Shown here piece after piece: positions 26,421-34,610 of a stretch of DNA of 64,000 bases. Position 1 is the first letter of the stretch. Each line of letters opens with the position of its first letter. Location of the stretch: NCBI RefSeq assembly GCF_030389965.1, contig NZ_CP128400.1, positions 434,001-498,000 of the forward strand. The letters run 5' to 3'. The notes under the pieces are model-generated. The model ran no database searches. It was not told the origin of the DNA and saw only the letters and a program-made list of their open reading frames with translations. Both the position numbers and the translations under genes were made by a program. Source of the stretch: Candidatus Chlorohelix allophototropha (GTDB taxonomy: Bacteria > Chloroflexota > Chloroflexia > Chloroheliales > Chloroheliaceae).

Positions 26421-27992
26421 ATGCCCAAAGCCAAACGTGAGAATGAAGACATAAGCGAGTCATTTGAAACACTCCTGACTCGTTTTGAGCGACTCAGAAA
26501 AGAGGAACCGGATTTGCCAAAAAGAATGGCAGGCTTGGTTCCATTTGTGCTGGAAGTGGTGCAGGGATCGGGTGGCGTTAAACAACTCGAACAATTAATA
26601 CACTACTCTTCTGATCAAGAAAGCGCAGCTGAGTTAATAGAAGCAATCTTGCCAATTCTAGCAAATCTTACGCGCGATGTTCCCGGACTGGAAAAGGATA
26701 TTGCGTTACTGGCAGAAAAGTTGGCACGCAATAATATAACTGTACCGGGCATTTCACCTTACGAAGCAATCCGGGATGCGCTGGCAAAAAACACCTTCAT
26801 GCAGCTTGATAATACTCCTTGGCCTACCGCAGTTTTGCAAGAAGGCGAAGCTAAAGGTCAGGCGCAGTTAAAGCCTGCTATGCTAGATGAACAACCTTTG
26901 ATGCCACCGGAAGAGGTTGAAAAATGGTCTGCCCTCATGTGGAAGCAACGCGAAGAATTGAGTGACCTCGATGCCGATACACTGGACATGTTAAGCCACG
27001 TCTGGTTACAGCAAGCTAACACGGCAGACAATTATGCGGTAGCAAGTGTGGATGATTTTCTGCAAATGCGTGGTTTAAAGCCAAAGCGAGGCGGAGGGGG
27101 CAGGCGCGGTGGTTATGAACCAGAGCAACGCACCGATATGCTTAAAGCCCTTGCGCATATTCAAAACCTGTGGCTGAATATGGGTGAAGTTGAAGTGAAC
27201 GAGGAACTCGGCAAAAAAAGGAAATTGAACCGAAGTTCCAAACAGGCAGTACAAAGTCGCGCCTTCGTAATTACCGACCGGATGGGACAAACACGGTTGG
27301 ATGGGCATATGGATGTACAACGCTTTGCGTTTAGACCCGGTATTTTGTTTGCCCGCTTTTTGTTTGGACCCGGTCGTCAAACCGCGTTGCTTTCTGCCAA
27401 AGCAGTGCAATATGACCCCTATCGTCAGAAGTGGGAAAAGCGACTCGCCCGCTATTTTAGCTGGCAATGGCGGGTTCGGGCACGGCTAGGCGATTATAAT
27501 AAACCTTACCAAGTACAGGCACTTTTAGAAGCCGTTGGAGAAGAATTAAATATTCGATACCCTGCTAAAACCAGAGAGCGGCTGGAAAAAGCGTTGGAAG
27601 CTCTTAAAGAAGATGGAGTAATCGCCGGGTGGGAGTACGAAAAGTGGGAAGAGCAGATAGTCGAGCAACGCGGCTGGGCAGAAATATGGTTGGAAGCTAC
27701 TATATTAATAATACCTCCGCAAGCTATCCGAGATACTTATCGCTTCTTAAAACGGCATGGTGATGAGAATGCCGGTATTGATCTAGCGTTTAACGATGGC
27801 GAAGGAATGGCAGAGCTAGTAAGAAAAACTCGCAAAGATAGAAAATTATCGCAAGCACAGGCAGCGGTGGAACTTGGTGTAACACAAAGCTACCTGTCAA
27901 AGCTTGAGACAAATCAAGTAGAGCTATCCAATGCTTTCAGAAAACGGTTGGAAGAATGGCTTTCCGGCAAGAATTATGATCAGAAATTATGA
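26421..27992 (+). CDS. HTH protein of the partition operon, possible replication initiator
   Basis: 523 residues. The C-terminal 60 residues form an XRE-type helix-turn-helix (L-S-Q-A-Q-A-A-V-E-L-G-V-T-Q-S-Y-L-S-K-L-E). The middle (about 210-430) has a Gly/Arg-rich basic stretch (K-P-K-R-G-G-G-G-R-R-G-G) and a region suggestive of winged helices (Y-F-S-W-Q-W-R-V-R-A-R, L-L-E-A-V-G-E-E-L-N-I). The N-terminus is acidic and helical. It starts 11 nt after parB, AGGA upstream. I do not recognise a family. Position right after parAB and two DNA-binding-like parts make a plasmid-type replication initiator or partition regulator plausible, but this is inference. Two GACCCG motifs at 27334 and 27367 lie within it. 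The stop overlaps a 29-bp repeat. Confidence 0.75.
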   Translation: MPKAKRENEDISESFETLLTRFERLRKEEPDLPKRMAGLVPFVLEVVQGSGGVKQLEQLIHYSSDQESAAELIEAILPILANLTRDVPGLEKDIALLAEKLARNNITVPGISPYEAIRDALAKNTFMQLDNTPWPTAVLQEGEAKGQAQLKPAMLDEQPLMPPEEVEKWSALMWKQREELSDLDADTLDMLSHVWLQQANTADNYAVASVDDFLQMRGLKPKRGGGGRRGGYEPEQRTDMLKALAHIQNLWLNMGEVEVNEELGKKRKLNRSSKQAVQSRAFVITDRMGQTRLDGHMDVQRFAFRPGILFARFLFGPGRQTALLSAKAVQYDPYRQKWEKRLARYFSWQWRVRARLGDYNKPYQVQALLEAVGEELNIRYPAKTRERLEKALEALKEDGVIAGWEYEKWEEQIVEQRGWAEIWLEATILIIPPQAIRDTYRFLKRHGDENAGIDLAFNDGEGMAELVRKTRKDRKLSQAQAAVELGVTQSYLSKLETNQVELSNAFRKRLEEWLSGKNYDQKL

Positions 27993-28058
27993 CTTGAGTC
28001 GGGGTTATCCTTCACAGTGATTCATATTTTTATGACTTGAGTCGGGGTTATCCTTCAC
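27987..28058 (+). repeat. Two 29-bp perfect direct repeats after the HTH gene
   Basis: Copies at 27987-28015 and 28030-28058, each starting TTATGACTTGAG and ending GTTATCCTTCAC, separated by 14 bp (43-bp period, four helical turns). The first includes the stop codon of the HTH gene. The distance and identity suggest binding sites for the neighbouring HTH or winged-helix proteins. A replication iteron pair or operator are the main alternatives. Confidence 0.7.
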
Positions 28059-28455
28059 CGGATTTACAGCATTTAGGTTCAAACCCGTTATAAATATTCC
28101 CAATTTACTCGTATTTTCCTCAATAATTTTCCAGTAATAAAAAAAGAGATGTTGTATCATGCGACTCAAAATAGGGATAGTATCGTCTATTTCGTTGGAG
28201 TTTTGTTGCGCGGTTTAGTTTGTGGTACACAGCTATTCGGGCGTTGAGTACTTATTAATTAAGTATCTCCTCGCAGAAGTGAAATATATTCGGCGATCAA
28301 AAATAGCCGACTAATGGGCAAAAAAAATCGGGCTATGCGGTCACATAACTCGATTGATTAATTCAATATGCTTGCGCATCCTTGAGAGATATTGAGCGAC
28401 TAACTCATCTTGCTCTGGATGCGTATGTTCTAGCCTTATATAAGGAGATTTTACT
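27993..28455. other. Intergenic region between the HTH gene and the winged-helix gene
   Basis: 463 bp without a credible gene. It holds the direct repeats at 27987-28058, an AT-rich palindrome TACTTATTAATTAAGTA at 28249-28265 with flanking GAG/CTC, and otherwise AT-rich sequence. Its features (repeats, AT-rich palindrome, flanked by DNA-binding proteins and parAB) fit an origin or control region. Confidence 0.5.
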
Positions 28456-29340
28456 ATGCCTTCCACCCAACTTTCAAGTACCCATAGTGAGCAATTTTCA
28501 TATTCACTGCACGAATCTGAACAATTCGTACAAGTACCGCTTGATGTATTGAAAGCTGATATCAGTCCGGCTGCCCTAAAGCTGTATATGGTAATGCTCA
28601 GTTTTGCCCGCCAGTCCGTTAGTTGTTGGGCGAGCCATCGTCGCCTCGCCGAAGAAATGGGTTTACAGCCTAGGCGGGTTATTGATCTGATTAAAGAACT
28701 TGAAGCGGCTGCACTTATCAGCGTTGAGAGTCGTGCTAGGGAAGGTCAGACCAATATCTACCGCTTGCAAAGGCGTGCGAGTAAGCCTAAAACTACCCAA
28801 AGCTATGCAAAATCTTGCGAAGGGACTACGCAGGGAAAAACACATGATAGTCTGCAAGATTCTGCATCCAATATACATGAATCTAAATTACATGAGTTAA
28901 ATACAACAACTCCTGTTGCGTTAGATGTTACCGACAAAAAAATAGATCACTCCTCAGAAATTAGTGTCGATTCAGAGAATCAATCCCAACGAGAGATTTG
29001 TTCGTTATTACTTCAATGTGGAATTACTACCCACAGCGCTAAAAAACTTGCCAAGATAGCGTTTCAAAACAAGCGCAGCGCAAAAGAGATTGAGGAACTG
29101 ATTCAAACGGTGCGTGGAAATGAAAGAGTTGAAAGTATTCCGGCTTACGTTTCACGCTTGGTTGAAATCAATTGCTTAAATCTAGGCGCTTTTAATCGGG
29201 CGAACACCCACCTTTCACCAAATAGGAATAGCAGTTCTGGGTTACATTCGGGTAATATAAAGCACGAAAAACCCACTGATTTTAGTAAATACGCTCCCGG
29301 CGGTAAATATTGGTATCTGGTTGCCAGTCGAGCTAACTGA
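28456..29340 (+). CDS. Winged-helix (HTH_36-like) DNA-binding protein, replication-initiator-like
   Basis: 294 residues. The N-terminal 25-115 is a winged helix: P-L-D-V-L-K...S-P-A-A-L-K-L-Y-M-V-M-L-S-F-A-R, C-W-A-S-H-R-R-L-A-E-E-M-G-L-Q-P-R-R-V-I-D-L-I-K-E-L-E-A-A-A-L-I-S-V, as in plasmid RepA-like and HTH_36 proteins. Residues 120-190 look disordered and polar; the C-terminal helix block is A-K-K-L-A-K-I-A-F-Q-N-K-R-S-A-K-E-I-E-E-L-I, typical of Rep/primosomal C-terminal domains. The ATG follows AAGGAG at 8 nt. Together with parAB it supports a replicon-maintenance module. Confidence 0.8.
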   Translation: MPSTQLSSTHSEQFSYSLHESEQFVQVPLDVLKADISPAALKLYMVMLSFARQSVSCWASHRRLAEEMGLQPRRVIDLIKELEAAALISVESRAREGQTNIYRLQRRASKPKTTQSYAKSCEGTTQGKTHDSLQDSASNIHESKLHELNTTTPVALDVTDKKIDHSSEISVDSENQSQREICSLLLQCGITTHSAKKLAKIAFQNKRSAKEIEELIQTVRGNERVESIPAYVSRLVEINCLNLGAFNRANTHLSPNRNSSSGLHSGNIKHEKPTDFSKYAPGGKYWYLVASRAN

Positions 29341-29633
29341 ATTCGAGAAGTAATATTTTGGATAACTTGTGATATGAATTACTCTTTTTTATTGCGAACC
29401 TGTGTTAAACTGAAGCCAAGTTATATTATCGGGAACGTGAAACTTAACTTACCGGACTTTACAATCGGTAGCCAGATTTCACTTTTATAATCCTCTTTTG
29501 CCGATTAGGGGCAAACTAATCGCTAAAATCTGCCAGATTTCAGTTTATTAATCCAGAAGGGGCGAATTTTATCTTGCTGAGGATTAGGAAACGTAGTAAA
29601 AATTGGGACTTACGCTAGTTTGGAGAAAGTAAA
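29341..29633 (+). other. Leader region of the CHAT-subtilase pair with two 23-bp near-repeats
   Basis: 293 bp without a gene. Copies of GCCAGATTTCA-x-TTT-xx-TAATCC at 29471-29493 and 29532-29554 match at 20 of 23 positions, 61 bp apart (six helical turns). A tandem operator controlling the protease pair is a reasonable reading. No strong -10/-35 pair was found. Confidence 0.5.
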
Positions 29634-32540
29634 ATGGATAGCGCTGAAAGTTTTGTGAGCGCTGTACTCGCAGCACAAGATGACTTTAATCTGTGCTATG
29701 TCCTTGAACAGACTGCCCCAACTCTTAATGATACTCTAGCTCAACAAGTAAAAAGCCGCGCTAACGAACTCGTTTCTTCGGATAATCAGGCGAGCCTGAA
29801 GATTGCCGAGTCTTTGATTAAAGCTGGCGTGGTGGCAAATAACCTGCTCTATCAGGCGTTAGGTTTGATGGTTCAGGGAAATGTAATGATGCGACGCGGT
29901 GAATTGCAACGGGCGATTGAATTGTATGATGATGCAAAGGTAGCGGCGCTTCGGGCAAACAATCCAATTGAGGCAGCGCGTTCACAGGTGGGGAAAATTG
30001 GCGCTTTGATGTATCTGGGAGATTATAAATCCGCCATCGAAATAGCCCAACATACCGCTGAAACATTGGTAGCTTTCGGTGATTACTTCCCCGCTGCCAA
30101 AGCCTATGCTAATGCGGCAATCTGTTACGGTGAGCTTGAGCAAAATGAAAAAGCGGTTGAGGAATTACAGAAAGCACGCACTCTGTTTGAGAAGCATGAT
30201 AGTCGGGAGGCTCAAACCGGACTTGGCTTATTGCTTTACAATTTATCCGTTACATTATGCGATTTGGGACGTTACCACGAGGCATTGGATTGTTCCTTGC
30301 GCGCCAGCGAGATTGCACGCCGTTATGAATTAAGCAATGATGAAGCGCTTTATCAAGAAGCCTCCGCAATTTGTTACAGCTTGATGGGCAATTATAACCG
30401 CGCTTTGCGCTTGCACCTTGAAGCGCGAGATATTTTTGAAAAAAATGGTCTTATTCCTCAGCTTATTGCTTGCGAATATTTTATCAGCGAGGGTTATCTT
30501 GAACTGGGTCGTTATGAGGATGCGGCAGATCAGGCAAAAGAGCTTATCAGCCTGTTAGAGCAGCGCAACTTGGTTAATAGCTGGAATGGGACACGCACTT
30601 ATCATGTGTTGGGACGCGCCTTGGCTGGTTTGGAGCAGCCTTCCGAAGCTGCTGCTGCTTTGTTGATGGCACAATCAATTGCTGAGCAACTGGGCGCATC
30701 AGGATTTAAACAGCGCACCGATCTGCGTTTGGCTGAGACTTATCTTTCAACCGACAACCCGGAAGACCTTGATCGTTCGGAAGAATTACTCAATGCTTTG
30801 CTAAGTAACCCTCAAGACCTACGCATTTTACCCAATGCCCAACTTTTGCTTGCGCGTCTGGAAACAAACCGGGAGCAATATAGCGCCGCAATTGAATTGG
30901 CTAAAAGCGCTCTGACACAATTTGAATCGCAGGGTATTTATAACACACTTTACAGTGTTTATTGGCAACTGGCTAAAATTTGTGAGCAACAAGGCGAATT
31001 AAATCAAGCTTCGGATTATCTTGATTTAAGTATTCAGCAACTTGAACAATTGCGCGCTCAGGTTGCCGCCGAGACTCGCCATAGTTTTCTGCTTCAGAAA
31101 GAAACCATTTACCAGGACGCAGTTAGAATAGCTCTACGTTTCAACGATTCACAGAAAGCCTTTGATTTAGTAGAGCGGGTTAAGTCTAGAGCGTTGGTAG
31201 AGTTGGTCGGCAATCAACTTGACATAAAAATAAAAATACGTTCTGAACGTGATCGCCCGTTGGTAGAAGAGTTGGAAAATTTGCGGGCACGCCATAACGA
31301 TTTAACAATGCGGTTAGCGCGTTGGCAGGATGGACAAGATGATAAGGGTGAATTGGTTCCAGTTGCCAGTAATGAAAACCAAAACGAAAGTGAATTGCTT
31401 CAAAGCGAAGTGCTTGTTTGTGAAAAACGTCTTATAGAACTAACCGAGATACTTCAAGTCAAGAATGCGCTTTATGCTGAAGATGTCAGCCTTATACAGT
31501 CTTATATATCTTTTGATTTTGGGTTGTTGAACCCGAACGAAGCAATAATCGAATATTACCAAGCTCGCGAAGAGATGTTAGCCTTTGTTGTAACAAGGGC
31601 TGGTATCAAAGCGATTACCTTATCTGCTACTCCTTCACAGGTAAATCGTTTGGTTTCGTTGTTGCACCAGAATTTTAACCAGACTCCCAAGCTTGGCGCT
31701 GAAAAACTCTTGCTTAATAGTCAGAACTTTCTTAGCAAGCTGTATGCTTTGGTGTTTGAACCGCTTGAGTTAGAGCTTGCGCCGATTACCGAACTGAGAA
31801 TTGTATCGCATGGCACCTTACACTATCTGCCTTTCCATGCTTTATATCGTCCTAGCGATTCTACTTATTTGCTAGAGCGCTTTAGCGAAATCAGCTATGT
31901 ACCGGCGGCAAAACTATTATTATCCTGCCGCGAACGTGCTAAAAACTCAACGGCTAGTGGAGCGTTGGTGTTGGGATATTCTGGTAATGGAAAGCTAACT
32001 TCTACGCTAGAAGAAGCTGAGGAAATTAATTGCATTCTGAGTCGTAAAATTGATACAGAGTTGGCATTGGAGAATGATGCTAATCTGGAATTGTTCCGGC
32101 AAGCAGCGTCTTCGAAAAGACTCTTGCATCTGGCTACACACGGCAGTTTCCGTGAAAACGCCCCGCTCTTTTCATCAATTCAACTTGAAGGTGGCGAACT
32201 AACTGCCCACGAATTGTACAACTTGCAACTTGAGGCTTCATTAATGACGCTTAGTTGTTGCGAATCGGGTCTTGGAGTTATCGGTGGTGGCGATGAAGTA
32301 ATGGGTTTAAGCCGATCATGCTTGTATGCCGGAGCAAGTAGTTTGGCTCTCTCTCTTTGGCGAGTAGAAGATAAATCCAGTTCGCAGCTTATGCAGTTGT
32401 TTTACCGAAACCTACTTGATGGTATGGGTAAAGCAGCCGCTTTAAGGCAAGCTCAACTCTGGTTGATGTCTGAGCCACAATACCGACATCCATTTTACTG
32501 GGCGCCTTTTATTTTAATTGGTGATAGCGGTAGTCTCTAA
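29634..32540 (+). CDS. TPR-CHAT protease (caspase-like, clan CD)
   Basis: 968 residues, cytoplasmic. Residues about 50-480 are TPR repeats (A-L-x-x-x-x-x-A-x-x-x-Y-x-x-A-L style), 490-620 are a coiled-coil/helical linker, and the C-terminal 350 residues are a CHAT domain. The catalytic pair is intact: His836 in L-L-H-L-A-T-H-G and Cys876 in L-S-C-C-E-S-G-L-G. The usual C-terminal helices (S-L-W-R-V-E-D, G-K-A-A-A-L-R-Q-A-Q-L) follow. Such TPR-CHAT proteins act as proteases released by a bound partner, for example Csx29 in type III-E CRISPR systems, or as gasdermin activators. GGAG 8 nt before ATG 29634. It is followed 23 nt later by a subtilase gene, so it may cleave and switch on that enzyme (inference). 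Confidence 0.9.
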   Translation: MDSAESFVSAVLAAQDDFNLCYVLEQTAPTLNDTLAQQVKSRANELVSSDNQASLKIAESLIKAGVVANNLLYQALGLMVQGNVMMRRGELQRAIELYDDAKVAALRANNPIEAARSQVGKIGALMYLGDYKSAIEIAQHTAETLVAFGDYFPAAKAYANAAICYGELEQNEKAVEELQKARTLFEKHDSREAQTGLGLLLYNLSVTLCDLGRYHEALDCSLRASEIARRYELSNDEALYQEASAICYSLMGNYNRALRLHLEARDIFEKNGLIPQLIACEYFISEGYLELGRYEDAADQAKELISLLEQRNLVNSWNGTRTYHVLGRALAGLEQPSEAAAALLMAQSIAEQLGASGFKQRTDLRLAETYLSTDNPEDLDRSEELLNALLSNPQDLRILPNAQLLLARLETNREQYSAAIELAKSALTQFESQGIYNTLYSVYWQLAKICEQQGELNQASDYLDLSIQQLEQLRAQVAAETRHSFLLQKETIYQDAVRIALRFNDSQKAFDLVERVKSRALVELVGNQLDIKIKIRSERDRPLVEELENLRARHNDLTMRLARWQDGQDDKGELVPVASNENQNESELLQSEVLVCEKRLIELTEILQVKNALYAEDVSLIQSYISFDFGLLNPNEAIIEYYQAREEMLAFVVTRAGIKAITLSATPSQVNRLVSLLHQNFNQTPKLGAEKLLLNSQNFLSKLYALVFEPLELELAPITELRIVSHGTLHYLPFHALYRPSDSTYLLERFSEISYVPAAKLLLSCRERAKNSTASGALVLGYSGNGKLTSTLEEAEEINCILSRKIDTELALENDANLELFRQAASSKRLLHLATHGSFRENAPLFSSIQLEGGELTAHELYNLQLEASLMTLSCCESGLGVIGGGDEVMGLSRSCLYAGASSLALSLWRVEDKSSSQLMQLFYRNLLDGMGKAAALRQAQLWLMSEPQYRHPFYWAPFILIGDSGSL

Positions 32541-32563
32541 TAGTTTACGGAGGTTTAGAACAG

Positions 32564-34240
32564 ATGAGCAGGAAACCCGATTTCGAATATATTCTGCAAA
32601 CCCAGCCACTGGAGCGTAAAAGGCATATACAGGACAATAGCACCGGCCCTGTTTTTGCCCAGAACCGCTTAATTTTATCTGGGCAGGGCGAGAGTCTTGA
32701 AAGACTCTTCAAACGTTACATGGCTAAACCTCTGGAATTGGATGGTTGCAAGAGCTATCGGATTCGCGACGTAGTGCGTGTAGGCGGCGATCTTTTTAGG
32801 GATAATGTACCTGTATTGCATACTTTAGTTAAAGGTGAGCCAATTGCTCCTATCCTGCTTGATAATTATATGACCAAGGATGAAGATGAAGCCTTGCTAG
32901 GCTATGATGATGACGATAATGAAGTATTGGAAAGCTATGTGGTTAGCTTTGATCCTCCGGCGAAATCCGAAGACCTGAAAAAACTGGCGCAGGAACTGGT
33001 TGAGCAAAGCCGCTTTTTCCAAGATACCGAAGATGAGGTAAAGGGTTTTAGCGTAAATCATGACCATGTATTTAGCCTGAAACGTGTGCCATTTCTCAGC
33101 CCTTTCCGAATCAAAGGCGGTTCTTTAAATATTACGCCTTTTGCCACCACCCAAAATCAGAAGACTGTGGAGGATGTGTTTAGAGATCAACCCTGCTGGG
33201 ACGAAATCGGTTTCTCCGACGAATCACTTAATAGGGAGATTACCGGACAAGCAACCGTGGTGATTTTTGATACTGCGCCCGATATTAAAGCAATCCATAG
33301 CGCCCTTACGAATAACATCATCCAGTATTATATTGATATGAAGCCGGGTACTTTCATTCCTTCGCAAAAGCCGCAGGATATGGATTTGAAAATGCTTCAC
33401 CGCTGGTCTTCTGTTCGGGAAACTCCCCCTATCTTTACCGATAAGGGTAAGGATATTGAGCCTGAAGATCTGGTTCCGTATCATGGTGTATTGGCTGCCA
33501 GCCTTATCCATCATATCGTACCTGACGCACAAATAATTCTGGTGAACGTTTTCGACCACGATGGCGAAACTACCGGTTCCACTCTCACGGGCGCGTTGGA
33601 TTTAATTTTACGAATTTGTGACAACCCTGTGGAAATTTACGGCGAGGAGTATCTGAAAATTGATCCGAGCAAACTGGTTTACAACTTGAGTTTGGGGATA
33701 CCGCGTAGCTTGGCTGAGTATGTGGATGCCGGTTATTTGCTGAAGGCTTGCAAGCGTGCCTGCAAGAAAGGCATGTATAAATCTCATGAAAAACCGGATC
33801 AGACCACCGGAGCAGTTATTGTGGCGGCTGCCGGAAATGATAGCTACTACTTGCATATGTTTAATCCGGAAGAACCCGCCGCTTATGGTTTTTACAACGA
33901 TGATTGGGACGTTTACAACAAAACTATTGCTGTGGCGGGAAGCAGGATAAAATCAGAAGAATATGTCTTGTACAGCAATCAGGGTAATTTGGCGGCTCCC
34001 GGCGACTACCTCTTGATGGATACCGGCAACGATGATGCTCCATTTGGGCGCTATGTGTACTGGGCAGGCACTTCCTTTGCCACTCCGCTTGTTAGTGGTG
34101 CGGCAGCGTTTTTGCTTCAGAAGGGCTATACACCGGATATTATTAAAAATCAGCTATGGAAAGGCGCAACCCAGAACGCTATTAATAAAAACTTTACTTG
34201 GAAGGCTGCCCCGATAATCAATCTGGCGCTTTCCCTCTAA
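32564..34240 (+). CDS. Cytoplasmic subtilisin-like serine peptidase (S8) paired with CHAT
   Basis: 558 residues without signal peptide or membrane anchor. A 230-residue N-terminal part of unknown fold precedes the S8 domain with all four key residues: Asp236 (V-V-I-F-D-T-A-P), His307 (P-Y-H-G-V-L-A-A-S), oxyanion Asn425 (A-A-A-G-N-D-S) and Ser504 (A-G-T-S-F-A-T-P). The His motif is HGVLAA rather than HGTxVA, so it is an outlying member. Most subtilases are exported, so a cytosolic one next to a CHAT protease suggests regulated intracellular proteolysis. Clear GGAGG 10 nt before ATG. It ends just before a terminator. The N-terminal part could be an inhibitory propeptide that the CHAT enzyme removes (hypothesis). 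Confidence 0.9.
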   Translation: MSRKPDFEYILQTQPLERKRHIQDNSTGPVFAQNRLILSGQGESLERLFKRYMAKPLELDGCKSYRIRDVVRVGGDLFRDNVPVLHTLVKGEPIAPILLDNYMTKDEDEALLGYDDDDNEVLESYVVSFDPPAKSEDLKKLAQELVEQSRFFQDTEDEVKGFSVNHDHVFSLKRVPFLSPFRIKGGSLNITPFATTQNQKTVEDVFRDQPCWDEIGFSDESLNREITGQATVVIFDTAPDIKAIHSALTNNIIQYYIDMKPGTFIPSQKPQDMDLKMLHRWSSVRETPPIFTDKGKDIEPEDLVPYHGVLAASLIHHIVPDAQIILVNVFDHDGETTGSTLTGALDLILRICDNPVEIYGEEYLKIDPSKLVYNLSLGIPRSLAEYVDAGYLLKACKRACKKGMYKSHEKPDQTTGAVIVAAAGNDSYYLHMFNPEEPAAYGFYNDDWDVYNKTIAVAGSRIKSEEYVLYSNQGNLAAPGDYLLMDTGNDDAPFGRYVYWAGTSFATPLVSGAAAFLLQKGYTPDIIKNQLWKGATQNAINKNFTWKAAPIINLALSL

Positions 34241-34270
34241 CCTGAAGTTTAGGCTAATCCGCTTGAATTT

Positions 34271-34304
34271 AGACAAGGTGTGCAAGCTCCTTGTCTATTT
34301 TCTT
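34271..34304 (+). terminator. Intrinsic terminator of the CHAT-subtilase operon
   Basis: AGACAAGG / CCTTGTCT, 8 bp, 10-nt loop, followed by ATTTTCTT. It begins 30 nt after the subtilase stop codon. Confidence 0.8.
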
Positions 34305-34399
34305 AAAAAGCGATAACTATCAGAACGATGTGATGTGCGACACATTTCTTTTGTGATGAACTGCATACCTGATTATCAGCAAGTAGCCTAGAATAGTAA

Positions 34400-34505
34400 T
34401 GTAAGCGACAAGCTTACAAGTATTTCTAAAACTTCTTACATCTTCTCTTAAACTCCTCCTAAGAATTCAGAAGGCTACTGATGAGCAGCGGTAGCCTTTT
34501 TTATT
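34400..34505 (+). ncRNA. Candidate small RNA
   Basis: A hairpin TGTAAGC-GACAA-GCTTACA (34400-34418) is followed by a pyrimidine-rich single-stranded part with CTCCTCCT (34453-34460), complementary to a Shine-Dalgarno sequence, and then a terminator hairpin AGGCTAC / GTAGCCT with T-run (34472-34502). Hairpin, anti-SD stretch and terminator is the usual build of trans-acting bacterial sRNAs. A TAGAAT at 34389-34394 could be the -10 box, but no good -35 is seen. There is no start codon plus frame of note. Confidence 0.5.
34472..34502 (+). terminator. Intrinsic terminator with no coding gene upstream
   Basis: AGGCTAC / GTAGCCT stem, 12-nt loop, T-run of five then ATTTT. Since the previous operon ends at 34271-34304, this one implies a separate short transcript. 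Confidence 0.8.
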
Positions 34506-34610
34506 TTCATAAGTAACTTTTGTCACCTACAGCCTAAATCTTCCTTGCTACAATTACGTTAATCGGCTTTGAAACGAGCAACAATCCACAACCGAAAGGC
34601 AAATGCAAAG

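Larger units (their letters stand above)
34241..34610 (+). other. Gene-free region with two terminators and a candidate small RNA
   Basis: 370 bp. The first terminator (34271-34304) ends the CHAT-subtilase operon and the second (34472-34502) has no protein-coding gene of its own. Between them lies a hairpin with a CU-rich stretch (see ncRNA entry). A -10-like TACAAT at 34549 with a TG extension may start the next gene. Confidence 0.6.

Noticed and set aside
27987-28058. CRISPR array
   Set aside because: Only two copies with a 14-bp spacing, no cas genes nearby and no further repeats, so a direct repeat rather than a CRISPR array.
28249-28265. Confirmed replication origin
   Set aside because: The palindrome is AT-rich and suggestive, but no cluster of DnaA boxes (TTATNCACA) was seen, so it stays a hypothesis.
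29434-29447. Canonical parS half site (ACGTGAAAC)
   Set aside because: Only one arm is present, so it does not make a palindrome; the recurrent TGTACGTC palindrome is the better parS candidate.
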